DNA of 64,000 bases from CAZQGO01 sp964593065 (GTDB lineage: Bacteria; Oederibacteriota; JAAXVQ01): NCBI GenBank assembly GCA_964593065.1, contig CAZQGO010000004.1:83602-147601 (forward strand), written 5' to 3'. The notes under the pieces were generated by a model that was not told the origin of the DNA, did not search any database, and worked only from the letters and a program-made list of their open reading frames with translations. This document shows, piece after piece, positions 34,501-43,700 of the stretch. The position numbers and the translations under genes were made by a program. The first letter of the stretch is position 1; each line of letters begins with the position of its first letter.

Positions 34501-34758
34501 GCGCGAGGTCGAGGAGATCCTCTGGATATTATTGACCGAACTGCAAGCCTCCTCGATCGGCTTGGTAATCAGGGTTTCGATTTCCTCCGGTGCGGCGTTT
34601 TCGTAATTGGTCACCACGGTCAACTGGGGATAGGTAATGGGGGGAAACAGCTCCCGCGGCAGGCGCATGTAGGAAATGACGCCCAGCAGGATCAGGCTGG
34701 TAAAAATCATGGCCACCGTGACGGGCCTGCGGACTGCAAATTCAGGTAAACCAGCCAA
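31546..34758 (-). CDS. RND efflux transporter, first subunit
   Basis: A 1070-residue HAE1-type RND transporter. It begins PEFAVRRPVTVAMIFTSLIL and has the intact helix-4 relay GVGRLVDDAVVVIENIYRH near residue 430, plus GVIMLIGIVVSNGIILIDYTN in helix 10. A loop near residues 235-275 is longer and more charged than in AcrB. The start is TTG at 34756-34758 with GGGGGAG eight bases upstream. It follows the adaptor gene by 43 bases. Proton-driven export of an unknown compound through the local TolC protein is expected. Confidence 0.94.
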   Translation of the reverse strand: MAGLPEFAVRRPVTVAMIFTSLILLGVISYMRLPRELFPPITYPQLTVVTNYENAAPEEIETLITKPIEEACSSVNNIQRISSTSREGVSMVMLEFGWGTSMDFAALNVREKIDLVKEKLPRDADDPLVMKYNPFELPVLTLSVSADMPIYEVREISKKIIKNQLEKAEGVAAVQIAGGLEREILVTLDLGRLAAARLSPLEVVDALKNANVNYPAGTIHGHFYDYLIRTMGEFTRLDEISTSPVGLDKSAEFDEDEKQALELSKSPLTEPADEQKRETDNRVVFLNDVGKVEDTFKERTSISRYNGKENISITIQKQAGSNTLEVVSNVKKALAKIQQDLPKGQNIKIITVYDQSVFVKQAINGVVRDAVFGGFLAFASILFFLRNMRSSLIVITSIPTSILFAFSLMYFQGISLNMMSLGGLALGVGRLVDDAVVVIENIYRHCQLGLKPKEAAVVGTNEVFGAVLASTFTTVTVFLPMVFVQGVAGQLFSQLAFTVTFALLASIGGAMLLIPMLVSQGGDNQMQEMKSLARLEPVLHAVETFFARLLVGFLQHRQRNLLLVLLLLVLTLLLAIPLKKEFMPKVDQSQFVIKVSLPTGALLKITDQVCRQVEHILLTTPEVFDVTVNIGSSKDEEMGQAAESLGPHQANIMVNLKKKRKRSTSEVVQEVRSRVQQLDTGPARFDYLVQDSALQVSAFGGGAPVVLEIKGKDLNLMKKLMRDVEDMLSEIPGIFGVKNSLVEEAPETKVYIQRDKAALYNLSVDDISRTAKIAIKGAAETKFKEPGQDEVDIRVRLREQDRETITDLRQLLIHSPLDLEVSLNEVAYVGVGLGPSEIMRRDRQRIILVTANIYKRGLNEIITEVQKKLKAYRMPEGYSVELGGESQQMQESFQSLAFAFSLAILLVYMIMASQFESLLQPFIIMFTVPLSLIGVMLILFLTQTPISIVVLIGVIMLIGIVVSNGIILIDYTNLLRERGADAEDAVIQASRTRLRPILMTAISTVIALVPLALSLGEGSELMAPLAVTVIGGLTSSTFLTIVVIPAIYLVFENLSARIKSGVSGATKEVA

Positions 34759-34801
34759 GTTTCTTACTCCCCCGGGTGGTGTCGGCCAGCAGGTGCCGGC
34801 G

Positions 34802-36166
34802 CTAGAAAGTGGTGCTTTGATACTCCATGATCTGCACCTTGGCGCCGTCCTTCAAATCCTCCATGCCCTCCACGCATACCAGATCGCCTTCATTCAACCC
34901 TTCGGTAATCTGGACGTTGTCGGTGGTGACATAGCCGAGCTTCACCGTTTTGAATTCCGCTTTGTTGTTCTGGTTGACCGTGAAAACGTGGTAGGCGCCC
35001 TTCACTTTTTTCAAGGCCGGGCGCGGTATGATGATGGCGTTTTTCGTCTCGAATATCTTGACCCGGGCGCGGACGAACATGCCGGGCAGCAACAGGCGGT
35101 AGGGGTTGGCGATCTGGACCTTGACGGTCAGGGTTTTGCTTTTCCCCTTGACCATGGGCGCGATGTTGGTCACCGTGCCGCCGAAATCCAGGTCCGGGTA
35201 GGCGTCGATGTTGATCTTCACGTCCTGGCCGACGACGACCTTGTTGATTTCCCGCTCCATGATGCCGACTTCCGCGAAGACGTCGTTGATATCCAGGAAG
35301 GTAGCGACCTTCATATTCGGAGTGACTGTGCTGCCGACTTCCACATCGCGGCTTCCCAGGATGCCGTCGGAGGGCGCGATGATCGCCGTTTTGGTCAGCT
35401 CGTTCTGGGCCAAGTCCAGCTTGATCTTGGCCTCCTGAAGCTTTAAGGGGATAATGGCGCCCAGATCGTACAGGGCTTGCTGGTTGTTGTAATTGACCTT
35501 CGCTTCCTCGAATTTCAGGAGTTGTTCCTGCGGATCGAGCTGCGCGATAATCTGGCCGGTGCGGATCTCATCCCCTTCGCGAAAGTTGAACGCGGAGACG
35601 ACGCCGGCCAGTTGGAAGCCGAGGTTGACCTGGGCAAAGCCCTTGATGGAACCCATGGCGAGAATGGAGTCCGAAAAATCCGTTTTGGTCACTTTCAGGA
35701 CTTTCACCTGGGTCCCGATATCCATCACTTCGATGCCGCCGCCCTCCGCGGCTTTCTTGGGTTTCCCGAAGAAAAGCTTGCTAACGCCCCAGGTCAGGAT
35801 CAGTCCCAGCAGAACGATCCCCAGCAGGGCCACCAACTTATGGTTTTTCAGCCACTCCCAGCCCGCGGCCCAGTGGCGCGGCTGCTCTTTCAGCACGCCG
35901 AGCGGTTTGCTCACGTCGATTTTCTTAAACTGCGACGCCAACCGGGAAAAACGTCCTGCCCGCTTGGGGGGGTGCGCCTCGTCCGCCGCAGGTTCGGCAG
36001 GCGGCGGCGTGGCCGGCGTTGGACGCTCCCCCATTTCCTGCTTCTTGATCTGATCGTAGGTTATGTTGTAGGAGCTAACAAGCTTGGATTCCTTGGATTC
36101 CTCTTCGGAAGGCTTCGGCGGTTCCTCGTCCTTGCCCTTCCCGGAGAGATTCTTGTTCGGACTCAT
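34802..36166 (-). CDS. RND adaptor (membrane fusion protein) with long cytoplasmic head
   Basis: A 454-residue HlyD/AcrA-family adaptor. Residues 1-110 are charged and Pro-rich with no signal peptide; one membrane helix follows (HKLVALLGIVLLGLILTWGV, near residues 112-131), then the lipoyl half-motifs (GFAQVNLGFQLAGVVSAFNF and IIAPSDGILGSRDVEVGSTV), a short hairpin and the beta-barrel. It would link the two RND pumps to TolC. The cytoplasmic head is much longer than usual. AGGAGGAG precedes the ATG; it lies 45 bases after the OmpA-like gene and starts the pump operon. Confidence 0.88.
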   Translation of the reverse strand: MSPNKNLSGKGKDEEPPKPSEEESKESKLVSSYNITYDQIKKQEMGERPTPATPPPAEPAADEAHPPKRAGRFSRLASQFKKIDVSKPLGVLKEQPRHWAAGWEWLKNHKLVALLGIVLLGLILTWGVSKLFFGKPKKAAEGGGIEVMDIGTQVKVLKVTKTDFSDSILAMGSIKGFAQVNLGFQLAGVVSAFNFREGDEIRTGQIIAQLDPQEQLLKFEEAKVNYNNQQALYDLGAIIPLKLQEAKIKLDLAQNELTKTAIIAPSDGILGSRDVEVGSTVTPNMKVATFLDINDVFAEVGIMEREINKVVVGQDVKINIDAYPDLDFGGTVTNIAPMVKGKSKTLTVKVQIANPYRLLLPGMFVRARVKIFETKNAIIIPRPALKKVKGAYHVFTVNQNNKAEFKTVKLGYVTTDNVQITEGLNEGDLVCVEGMEDLKDGAKVQIMEYQSTTF

Positions 36167-36211
36167 AAGCTCCTCCTGCGCTTCATTGAAGTGGCGTCGG
36201 CCCGCGGTGGT

Positions 36212-38083
36212 TCAGTTTCCCGCCTGAATAATCTGCACCCGCACCCGCCGGTTCCGAGCTCGGCCTTTTTCCGTATTATTGCTGGCGGCCGGCTGGGTAT
36301 CCCCGAAACCTTTTACGGAGATCTTGCTGCCGGAAATGCTCTTGATCTGGACCAGGTAATCCTTGACGGCCTTGGCCCGCTCCCGGGACAGGGCATTCAC
36401 GTTCTTCTCGTCGGTCGAGCAATAGCCATGAACCAAAATAGTCCGCTGGGGATACTTGTCGTGGGAAAACGCGATTTGATCCAGGGCATATAAATAGCGG
36501 TCGTTCAGTTTGGCGCTGTTTTTGGCGAAATACACCGTGGTCCGGGTCACCAGCGCGGTCTGTTTCTGCCGGGCTTCCTGCTGGGCGGCGGACTCGACGT
36601 CTTCAAAAGCCTGGCTTTTTTGCGTCGCTTCTTGCTTGGCGGCCCGAATGACATCTTCCTTGGTGCGCCGTGAATAACGGGAGGTGGTCCGGGAAGTCGT
36701 GCGGACCCCCTTGGCGCGCTGGGCGATTCTGGCCGCCAGCGCCGTGGTGTCGACATGCCCCCCGGAAATGGCCGGTTTGACTTCTTCCGGCTGGGCGGCC
36801 TTGACTTGAATGTCCGCGCCCAGAGTTTTGGCTTCTTGCGCGACCGCCCTTTCCTCGGGGCGCTTCGCTTCCACCTCGGTCAAGGTTGTGGCCCGCCCCT
36901 TCTTCCTGACCACGACACGCCCCTCCATGCTCTTCTTGGTCTTCACCATTTTCTGCGCCGTGTCGCGCAAAGCTTTTTCCGAGGGACTCAGGGCGCGCTT
37001 GACCAGGCGTCTCCGCTTGACCCGCGTTTTCTCCTTCAGCTCATCGCCCCAGGAAAATTTCAGGGAAATGCGGTGCGTCATGCCCAGATCGCCGAAGGGC
37101 ATGAAAACATAGTCCAACCCCAGCGAGGAATACTGGACCCCGAGGCCGAGGGAAAAGCCGGGCGCCGAGGTCGCGTCGTACCCCGTGCGGTAGCCGCCCC
37201 GCAGCGCCACATCCAAGGTGCTCTTCGGCCCGCTGCGGATGCCGGTGTGGATCCAATATTCGGCGCCCAGGTGAAACACCATCAATCCCTCCACCATCCT
37301 GTATTCCAGGTCCAGGGCGGTCGCCAGATCATCGTCCAGGAATTTATACGCCAGCCCCAGTTGTCCGATCATGGGCAGGGGATCATTCTGGTAGGAATAT
37401 TTCACCGGCGTGCCGAGGTTGCGGAAGGAGATGCCGACCACGCTGGGCACCAGACGCACGGCCCAGTTATCCTTGGCGGCCGCGCGGTACCAGCGGGTCC
37501 TGGAAAGGAGAATCTGGTCCCCGATGTCCACGCCCACGCTGAAGGTCTGGCTGTCCTCGATCGCCTCCTGGATGACCTTTAAGCCCAGCCCGATCTTGTT
37601 CTCGCGCCAGAAGAGATTTCCGGCCCAGGCGAAATTCAATGCGAGGTCGGAGGCTCCGAAGGTTCCGGAGCTGGCGGGGTCATAGTCCCCGGAGGAGGTT
37701 TCCAGGGCCTTGGGAATGTCCCCCAAGTAGAGATATCCCAGGCTGACTCCAACCGCGCCGACATAATCGTATTTATCCGCATAGGAAAGATACTCGTAGC
37801 GGATGCCCTCGAACCATTCCAGATGGGTAAAGCCGATGGTACTGCGCCGCAACTGGGTCAAGCCGGCGGGATTCCAATAGATGGCATCCACATCGTCGAC
37901 CACCCCGATGAAGGCGCCGCCCATGGCCTCCGCCCGCGAAGATGTCCCGATCTTGAGAAACGGCGCCCCCGTGGTCCCCTCTCCATCTGCCCGGGAGACA
38001 GCGGCTTGGGACAGGATTCCGAATAGCATGACGCCTAGCACCACACCGAGTTTTCGAAAGGTCACGCCAGATTGCCTTTTCAT
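36212..38083 (-). CDS. PorV-like beta-barrel fused to an OmpA-type peptidoglycan-binding domain
   Basis: A 623-residue exported protein. After a signal peptide (to about residue 33), APFLKIGTSSRAEAMGGAFI and DAIYWNPAGLTQL are the signature of the PorV/PorQ (UPF0164) outer-membrane barrels, which fill residues 35-345. A basic, Lys/Arg-rich linker covers about 345-505. Residues 505-623 are an OmpA C-terminal domain (ILVHGYCSTDEKNVNALSRE, then ISVKGFGDTQPAASNNTEKG). PorV proteins shuttle type IX secretion cargo; the OmpA part would anchor this one to the wall. It lies 27 bases after the Thr-Pro stalk gene. Confidence 0.82.
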   Translation of the reverse strand: MKRQSGVTFRKLGVVLGVMLFGILSQAAVSRADGEGTTGAPFLKIGTSSRAEAMGGAFIGVVDDVDAIYWNPAGLTQLRRSTIGFTHLEWFEGIRYEYLSYADKYDYVGAVGVSLGYLYLGDIPKALETSSGDYDPASSGTFGASDLALNFAWAGNLFWRENKIGLGLKVIQEAIEDSQTFSVGVDIGDQILLSRTRWYRAAAKDNWAVRLVPSVVGISFRNLGTPVKYSYQNDPLPMIGQLGLAYKFLDDDLATALDLEYRMVEGLMVFHLGAEYWIHTGIRSGPKSTLDVALRGGYRTGYDATSAPGFSLGLGVQYSSLGLDYVFMPFGDLGMTHRISLKFSWGDELKEKTRVKRRRLVKRALSPSEKALRDTAQKMVKTKKSMEGRVVVRKKGRATTLTEVEAKRPEERAVAQEAKTLGADIQVKAAQPEEVKPAISGGHVDTTALAARIAQRAKGVRTTSRTTSRYSRRTKEDVIRAAKQEATQKSQAFEDVESAAQQEARQKQTALVTRTTVYFAKNSAKLNDRYLYALDQIAFSHDKYPQRTILVHGYCSTDEKNVNALSRERAKAVKDYLVQIKSISGSKISVKGFGDTQPAASNNTEKGRARNRRVRVQIIQAGN

Positions 38084-38110
38084 GATCGATCCCTCCTAAT
38101 GTTTCTGGGG

Positions 38111-39738
38111 CTACCGAATGATCGCGATCTTTCCCGTTCTCCTCTGGCCCAGGTCGTTGGTAATGAGGTAAACATACACGCCGGAGGCCAGCTTTTCGCC
38201 CGTGTTGTTCACGACGCCTTCCCAGCGCACGCGGTCGGAGGCATCGTTCTTTTCGTGTTCCCAAACCAGGACGCCGTCCAGGGTATAAACGCGCACACGG
38301 GCCTGGAAGGTCAGATGGATGAAATTGACCCTGCGGTAATTGGCTTTGACCTCGACATAGGGGTTGGGATAAACGATGACACCGTCCAGGTTTTCCGCCG
38401 GCTGGGCCGTGGTGGTAGGCGTGTGCGTCGGCGTGATCGTGGAAGTGGGCGTCACCGTGGGAGAATGCGTGCTGGTCGGGCTGATGGTGGATGTCGGCGT
38501 GACCGTGGAGGTCTTGGTCACGGTCGGCGTATGCGTGAACGTCGGGGTATGCGTCGGCGTCGGCGTAAACGTCGGCGTCGCCGTGAACGTGGGCGTCCAG
38601 GTCGGCGTCGCCGTGAAGGTCGGCGTCGCCGTGNNNNNNNNNNNNNNNNNNNNNNNNNNNNNNNNNNNNNNNNNNNNNNNNNNNNNNNNNNNNNNNNNNN
38701 NNNNNNNNNNNNNNNNNNNNNNNNNNNNNNNNNCGCCGTGAACGTGGGCGTCCAGGTCGGCGTCGCCGTGAAGGTCGGCGTCGCCGTGTAGGTCGGGCTC
38801 GAGGTCGGAGTCCACGTCCGGGTCGCCGTCGGGGTCCAGGTGCGGGTTACGGTCCGGGTGGGCGAATGCGTGGGCGTCCAGGTGGAGGTCGGGCTGTGCG
38901 TCCGGGTGGCCGAACGGGTGGCGGTCGGGGTCCAGGTCGGCGTCACGGTGTACGTCGGAGAGTGGGTGGGCGTCCAGGTGGAAGTGGGGCTGTGCGTCCG
39001 CGTGGCGGTGGGCGTGCCGGTCGGCGTAACGGTCGGGCTCCAGGTCGGCGTCCCGGTCGGGGTGTGGGTGGGCGTGAAGGTGAAGGTGTCTTGCGGTGTC
39101 GGCGTGGGTGTATGCGTTGGAGTATGCGTCGGGGTCCAGGTGGGCGTATGCGTATCCGTGGGTGTCGGCGTCAGCGCGTCGTCGCACACGCGGACGAAAT
39201 CCACAACCACGAACGACGCCGAGGGTGCTCCCTGCACATAAATGTCCACGCGGAAGTTGCGGCTGCCGCCTCCGCCCCAGCTTGCGGCCGTGCGGTAATC
39301 GAAGGCAAAGGTGCCGGTGTCGGTGGTGTAGTTGTTCAGGTAATTCGGTACCGGTATCCCGACTTCGGTCACTGCGACCCGCCAAGAGGCCCCCGGCGCC
39401 CCCGGCGAGGTATAAATGACCCGCAGCTCCAGCAGCGGGTAGGTGTCGGGGTCGCAAGAGATGACCGGCGAAGCCACGTAGCCGAACGTGTCCACAGTGG
39501 TGCGGGACAGGTCGGCATAGGAGAAGGTCGATGAGAAGTTGACATAGAGGTTGCAATTCGTATCTTGGCGCTCATCGTACCAGGCGACGGGCTCGGTGCC
39601 TGCCGTGCCGGTCAGATCGTCAAACCAGATGTTCGCGGCTCCCGCGGTGCCGGCAATCATCAGCAAGGCCAGGGAGCCGAGCAGTCCCCGCAGGTGAGCT
39701 TTACGCCAGGCGGATGCCTGGCCTGATTCGGTTGCCAT
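38111..39738 (-). CDS. Secreted Thr-Pro stalk protein with FlgD-like C-terminal domain (interrupted by an assembly gap)
   Basis: One gene that appears as two frames only because 100 N (38634-38733) break its reading frame; a true gap length of 2 modulo 3 would join them. It has a signal peptide (residues 1-35), a beta-rich globular domain of about 150 residues (NIWFDDLTGTAGTEPVAWYD onward), a mucin-like stalk of T-P-T, F-T-A and W-T-P units, and a C-terminal Ig-like domain (VIVYPNPYVEVKA...VRVYTLDGVLVWEHE...ASGVYVYLI) ending in a basic tail GKIAIIR. This end resembles FlgD-Ig/type IX sorting domains. Likely surface-displayed. Confidence 0.75.
38410..39174 (-). repeat. Tandem Thr-Pro coding repeats of the stalk protein
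   Basis: Degenerate short units encoding TPTWTPT, TFTATPT and relatives. Near-identical copies of about 54 bases flank the N run. Total length is unknown because the assembly failed here. Confidence 0.85.
38634..38733. other. Assembly gap of 100 N
   Basis: Exactly 100 N, a conventional placeholder. The same stretch of about 54 bases sits directly on each side, showing a collapsed repeat. Confidence 0.97.
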
Positions 39739-39770
39739 GGGTCACCTCGAATAGTCCTAAAATCCCCGCG

Positions 39771-40712
39771 TTATTTTTCCAGTTCATCCTTCATGGGCCC
39801 GTAGTGCGCCGTCAACATCAGGCGATGCGTGCCCCCGAGATCCGCGTACGACACAAAGGCGTAGTCCAGCTGCAGGTCCGCCCAGCGGACGCTCGCGCCC
39901 GCAGTCATGCGGTGCATGAAGTTGTCGCTTTGGAGATCGTTGCCCCCCAGTTGCTGCCGGTAGCCGATCCGCAGGCCGAAGGTCTGCAGGTACCAATACT
40001 CCAGGCCGAGCTGCAGGTTCAATTTGTTGTCCAGAGGCTGGTTGAATTCCAGGCCGGCGTTCAAGGCGTGTTGCTGGTTGGCGCCGAATACTTCTTTGTA
40101 TCCGAACCCGGCGCGGATGTTCAGCGGCAGCGAGTCGGGGCCGATGTCCGGTCCCAGGTTTTGGATCGCCACCCCCAGCGCGATTTTACGCTCCATGAAA
40201 AAAACCAGCAGGCCCAGATCCGCCGCTTCGCCGAACAGCCGCTCGGGGCCCAGCTGGGTGTAAAGGAATTTCAGGTTCAAGCCGATGGAGAAATTGGAAA
40301 TCTGCAGACCATAACCGAGCGTGCCCGCAAAATCCTGCACCTTCAAGGAGGGTTCATCCTCAATGTTATCGATGTCCAGCATGTGGCGGTACACCACCTG
40401 CAGGCCGCCGCCGTAGGTCTCTCCCAGCAGCTGGGCCAGGGAAAAAATTTCATATTCCACGTCCCCGAACCAGAACACGTGTTCGAAGGCTCCGTGGATG
40501 TAATCCGGGGGCAACAGGGACAGGCCGGCGGGGTTCCATTCCAGAGAATTCACGTCATCGGCCAGAGCGACGAAGGCACCGCCCATCCCGGTGGGACGGG
40601 CTCCCCAGCCGGCTTTCAGATAATTCGCCGCCGAAGTCCCCACGCCGCGCGCTTCGGACCAGCCGGCGAAAGCCACGATCAGAATGGTGGTCAAGAGGAC
40701 GAGTTTACGCAT
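39771..40712 (-). CDS. PorV/PorQ family outer-membrane protein
   Basis: A 313-residue exported barrel. The signal peptide is MRKLVLLTTILIVAFAGWSE. It is followed by the family signature NYLKAGWGARPTGMGGAFVA and VNSLEWNPAGLSLL, the same block as in the 623-residue fusion next door. Alternating strands run to the end. AAAGGAG lies seven bases before the ATG at 40712; an earlier in-frame ATG lacks a signal peptide start. It sits between the kelch protein and the stalk protein, both of which end in FlgD-like domains, suggesting a cargo-carrier relation. Confidence 0.85.
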   Translation of the reverse strand: MRKLVLLTTILIVAFAGWSEARGVGTSAANYLKAGWGARPTGMGGAFVALADDVNSLEWNPAGLSLLPPDYIHGAFEHVFWFGDVEYEIFSLAQLLGETYGGGLQVVYRHMLDIDNIEDEPSLKVQDFAGTLGYGLQISNFSIGLNLKFLYTQLGPERLFGEAADLGLLVFFMERKIALGVAIQNLGPDIGPDSLPLNIRAGFGYKEVFGANQQHALNAGLEFNQPLDNKLNLQLGLEYWYLQTFGLRIGYRQQLGGNDLQSDNFMHRMTAGASVRWADLQLDYAFVSYADLGGTHRLMLTAHYGPMKDELEK

Positions 40713-40765
40713 GCTGAACTCCTTTACCCCAGGATTCATACCCGCCACAGAAACCGGGCTTTCCC

Positions 40766-43700
40766 TTATCTTTTGAATACCACCACTTTCAGGATTTTGT
40801 GCGTATCCCCCGAATTATACTGAATGACATAAACACCATTGGCGACCATTTCGCCGTTTTCATTGGTCCCGTCCCAGCTCCAAATATCCGTATGCGGCAG
40901 GGGGGTATTGGCCGGGATGTCGAAATCCTGCCGCCGGATCAGTTCGCCTTCCAAATTATATACACGCAGGATGACGGTGGCCACATTCTGCTTGCGCGTT
41001 TTGTAAGTGATCAGGAGCGGTTCAATCTGGGGGTCGAAGCGGTTGTGGTTGACCATGATGCCGTCATCCTCGATATTCTTGGAGGCCGCATAGTTGAGAT
41101 CCACCTGGGTGATGAGCGGCGTGGTTCCGCTGCCCGGGGCATTGTTGTTCGTCGACATGCGGATTTTGTACTGGATGTAACGCGCCGCCCGTTGCCGGTT
41201 TTGGTTTCCCAGCCCCGTGCCGACAATCGGAGGCACGTTTTGCTCCTGGGTCCAGCCCGACCATGCCCCCTCGGCCAGGGCGTAACGGCATTTGACCCAG
41301 ATCTCGCCCCCGTTGTTGTTCCCCAGCCAATTGAGACTATCGATTAACTGGTCCTGGTCCAGGTCAATATAGCGTTCAAACGAACCCTGGAAGGAATACG
41401 CCTGGAACAGGCGGTGGCTCAAGTCCACGATGCTCGTCATAAAGGTATTGGAAGTGTGCGGCAGATTGTAATGACCGCCCAGGATGTACATAAACCCGTT
41501 GGCGCCCACGGCCTTGTGTCCGGCCACGGGGTATTGCAGCAGCGTGGTGGAAGCTTCCCAGGTGCCGTAAAAGCCCAGGGGCGGGATCTGCCCGGTCACC
41601 GGATCCGGGATGCAGGAGAACACGGCGTTCGTATGCGTGCCGCCGGCGGGATCCTGGCTGCCGCCGATCAGGTAAAAACGTCCGGCCATATAGAGCACCT
41701 GGTGGTTGGCCAGGGGCAGGGGCATGGAAGTGGTCGCATTCCAGGGCCCCAGGGTTCCGTCGGGATTGAAGCGGCTGAAAAAGACCGTGTTCTGGGGAAT
41801 GCCGCCCTGGTCCCGGCCCCCGAAGATGTAGAGAGAATTATTTGCCACCAAGGCCACATGATCATACAAGGTGCCCGCTGGATTGGAGAAACTGGTCGGC
41901 AAGGGAGTCGTCACGTTCCAGCCGCCCGCCTGGCCCTCGGAATTGATGCTTCCGCCTGGATTGGGCCGGCAGTACCAAACGCGATTTTCAAACTGGACCT
42001 GACTTCCCGTGGGGTTGTCTTTCGGCCCGAGGTTGAGGCGGGAGATTCCACCCAAAACGTAAATGACGTCGTTGTTGGCGGCCGAAGCGGAACGGATGAG
42101 GGGCTGATATACCGCGCCGAGCGTGTCCCCCAGCCACGCCGGATCGCGGATCGGGATCCAACTGGTGATTTCAAACGAGCCCAGCTGCGAAGTGGTGCCG
42201 GTCCCGATGTCTTCGTAGAAAACATCCGCCAAGCCGATGTGCCACCAGTCCGGTTTGGAGGTGGCGGTGGTGCCCGAATAAAAGGCCGTGCTCGAACGGG
42301 AAGGGGCCCCGGCAAAAATTGCGGCGTTGGTGGAGTTGACGCCGCCCATGACGTAGATCTGATTGCTGACCGCGATGGCGCTGGTGTGCAAAATGGACGC
42401 CACGGGAATCTCGCCGTGGGTCGGATCGGCGGACCACGTCTGGATGGTGCCGTCCGTGGCGATATTGGCCTGATAGACGGTGGCGTATGCGGCCGGAGGC
42501 GTGCCCGGCGCGCCGTTGCCGTCGGCATAGGCGATAAAGGTGTTGGGACCTCCGCCGATGACCACGACCAAGGGCGTGGTCTGTTCGCCCGACTGGCCGG
42601 TTTCAATCGGCCATTTCAAATTCACCGTATGCCCGGTCCAGGTGTCTCGTTCGCCGCCCCCGTACGGCGACAGGAACAGGGGCGTGGTCGGGACCCAGGC
42701 TGTGATATTCTGGCGGTTGTATACCAGTGTGGAGTAATAACAGTTCTTATGCAGCCCGGAGTTGTTGGTCCCGCCGATCACCAGCAGGTGGTTGTTGAAG
42801 CCCTCGAAATTATGCCACTTGACGGGCGCGGGCAGCGCGTTTTGCGGCATCCAGGTGTCTCTTTGCCCCGGTCCCGGAATACTGCCGTCCGTGGGATCAA
42901 TGCCGGCCGCATACACCGTGGGCACGGCCCGGGCCGTGCCGGAACGGGCGCCGCCGCTGATCCAGATTCTGCCGCCGGCCATGGTGGCCGAGGCATCGTA
43001 CAGGGCTTCGGGCAAAGGCGTGCTGGCCTGCCAGCCGGTCACGTCTCCGGTCACGGTATCAATGGTGCCGATGTAGACCTGATTCTGCGCGTCGCGGGGC
43101 TCCCCGGTAATCGAGCCGCCGATCACATAGATCCTGCCGACGCCGTTGATCTGGGTCACCAACGCGCTGTGTCCCGACAACGGCGTGGGCAAGGGCGAGG
43201 AAGCCGTCAACCAACCGCCGGCCGGAATGTCCCCATTGGGCGCCACGCTGGCAAAGAACACTCTGTCCTGGGCGATATCCGAGCCGTTTTGCCCCCCCAG
43301 GACGTAAAACCTGCCCTCGTATGCGACCGCCGCCGGCCGGTATAACGGCATGGGGAGGGAGGCCACGGCCGTCCAGGTATTCGGGGTATACAGGGCTTTG
43401 ATCTCGCCCGTGTGCCCTTCGATCCTGCCCCAATATACGGCATCCAGCGTGGTCGCGCTGGCCGTGCGGCCGCCGATGATGTACAGCTTGCCGTTCAAGG
43501 CCAGCGCGGAATGGCCGTACGTCGGTTGCGGAAGGTCCACCAATTTTTCCGGATCCCATTTTTCAAATGAACCGTCGGCCAGGATATTCGAAAAATGGTT
43601 TTTACTGAGAACCTGATCGATATTTTGGCCGGAGGAAAAACTTTCCTCGGTGCCCTTCCCGCCGGTGATATATACTTTCCCGTTGTAGATGGTGGAAGCC

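Noticed and set aside
32728..34749. 673-codon plus-strand frame rich in His and Gln
   Set aside because: Shadow of the RND transporter; composition is that of an antisense frame.
38410..39174. Short regular repeats that might be read as a CRISPR array
   Set aside because: The units are contiguous, degenerate and in frame, encoding Thr-Pro; there are no unique spacers and no cas genes.
41414..43345. 643-codon plus-strand frame opposite the kelch gene
   Set aside because: Antisense shadow with no ribosome site, signal or domain.
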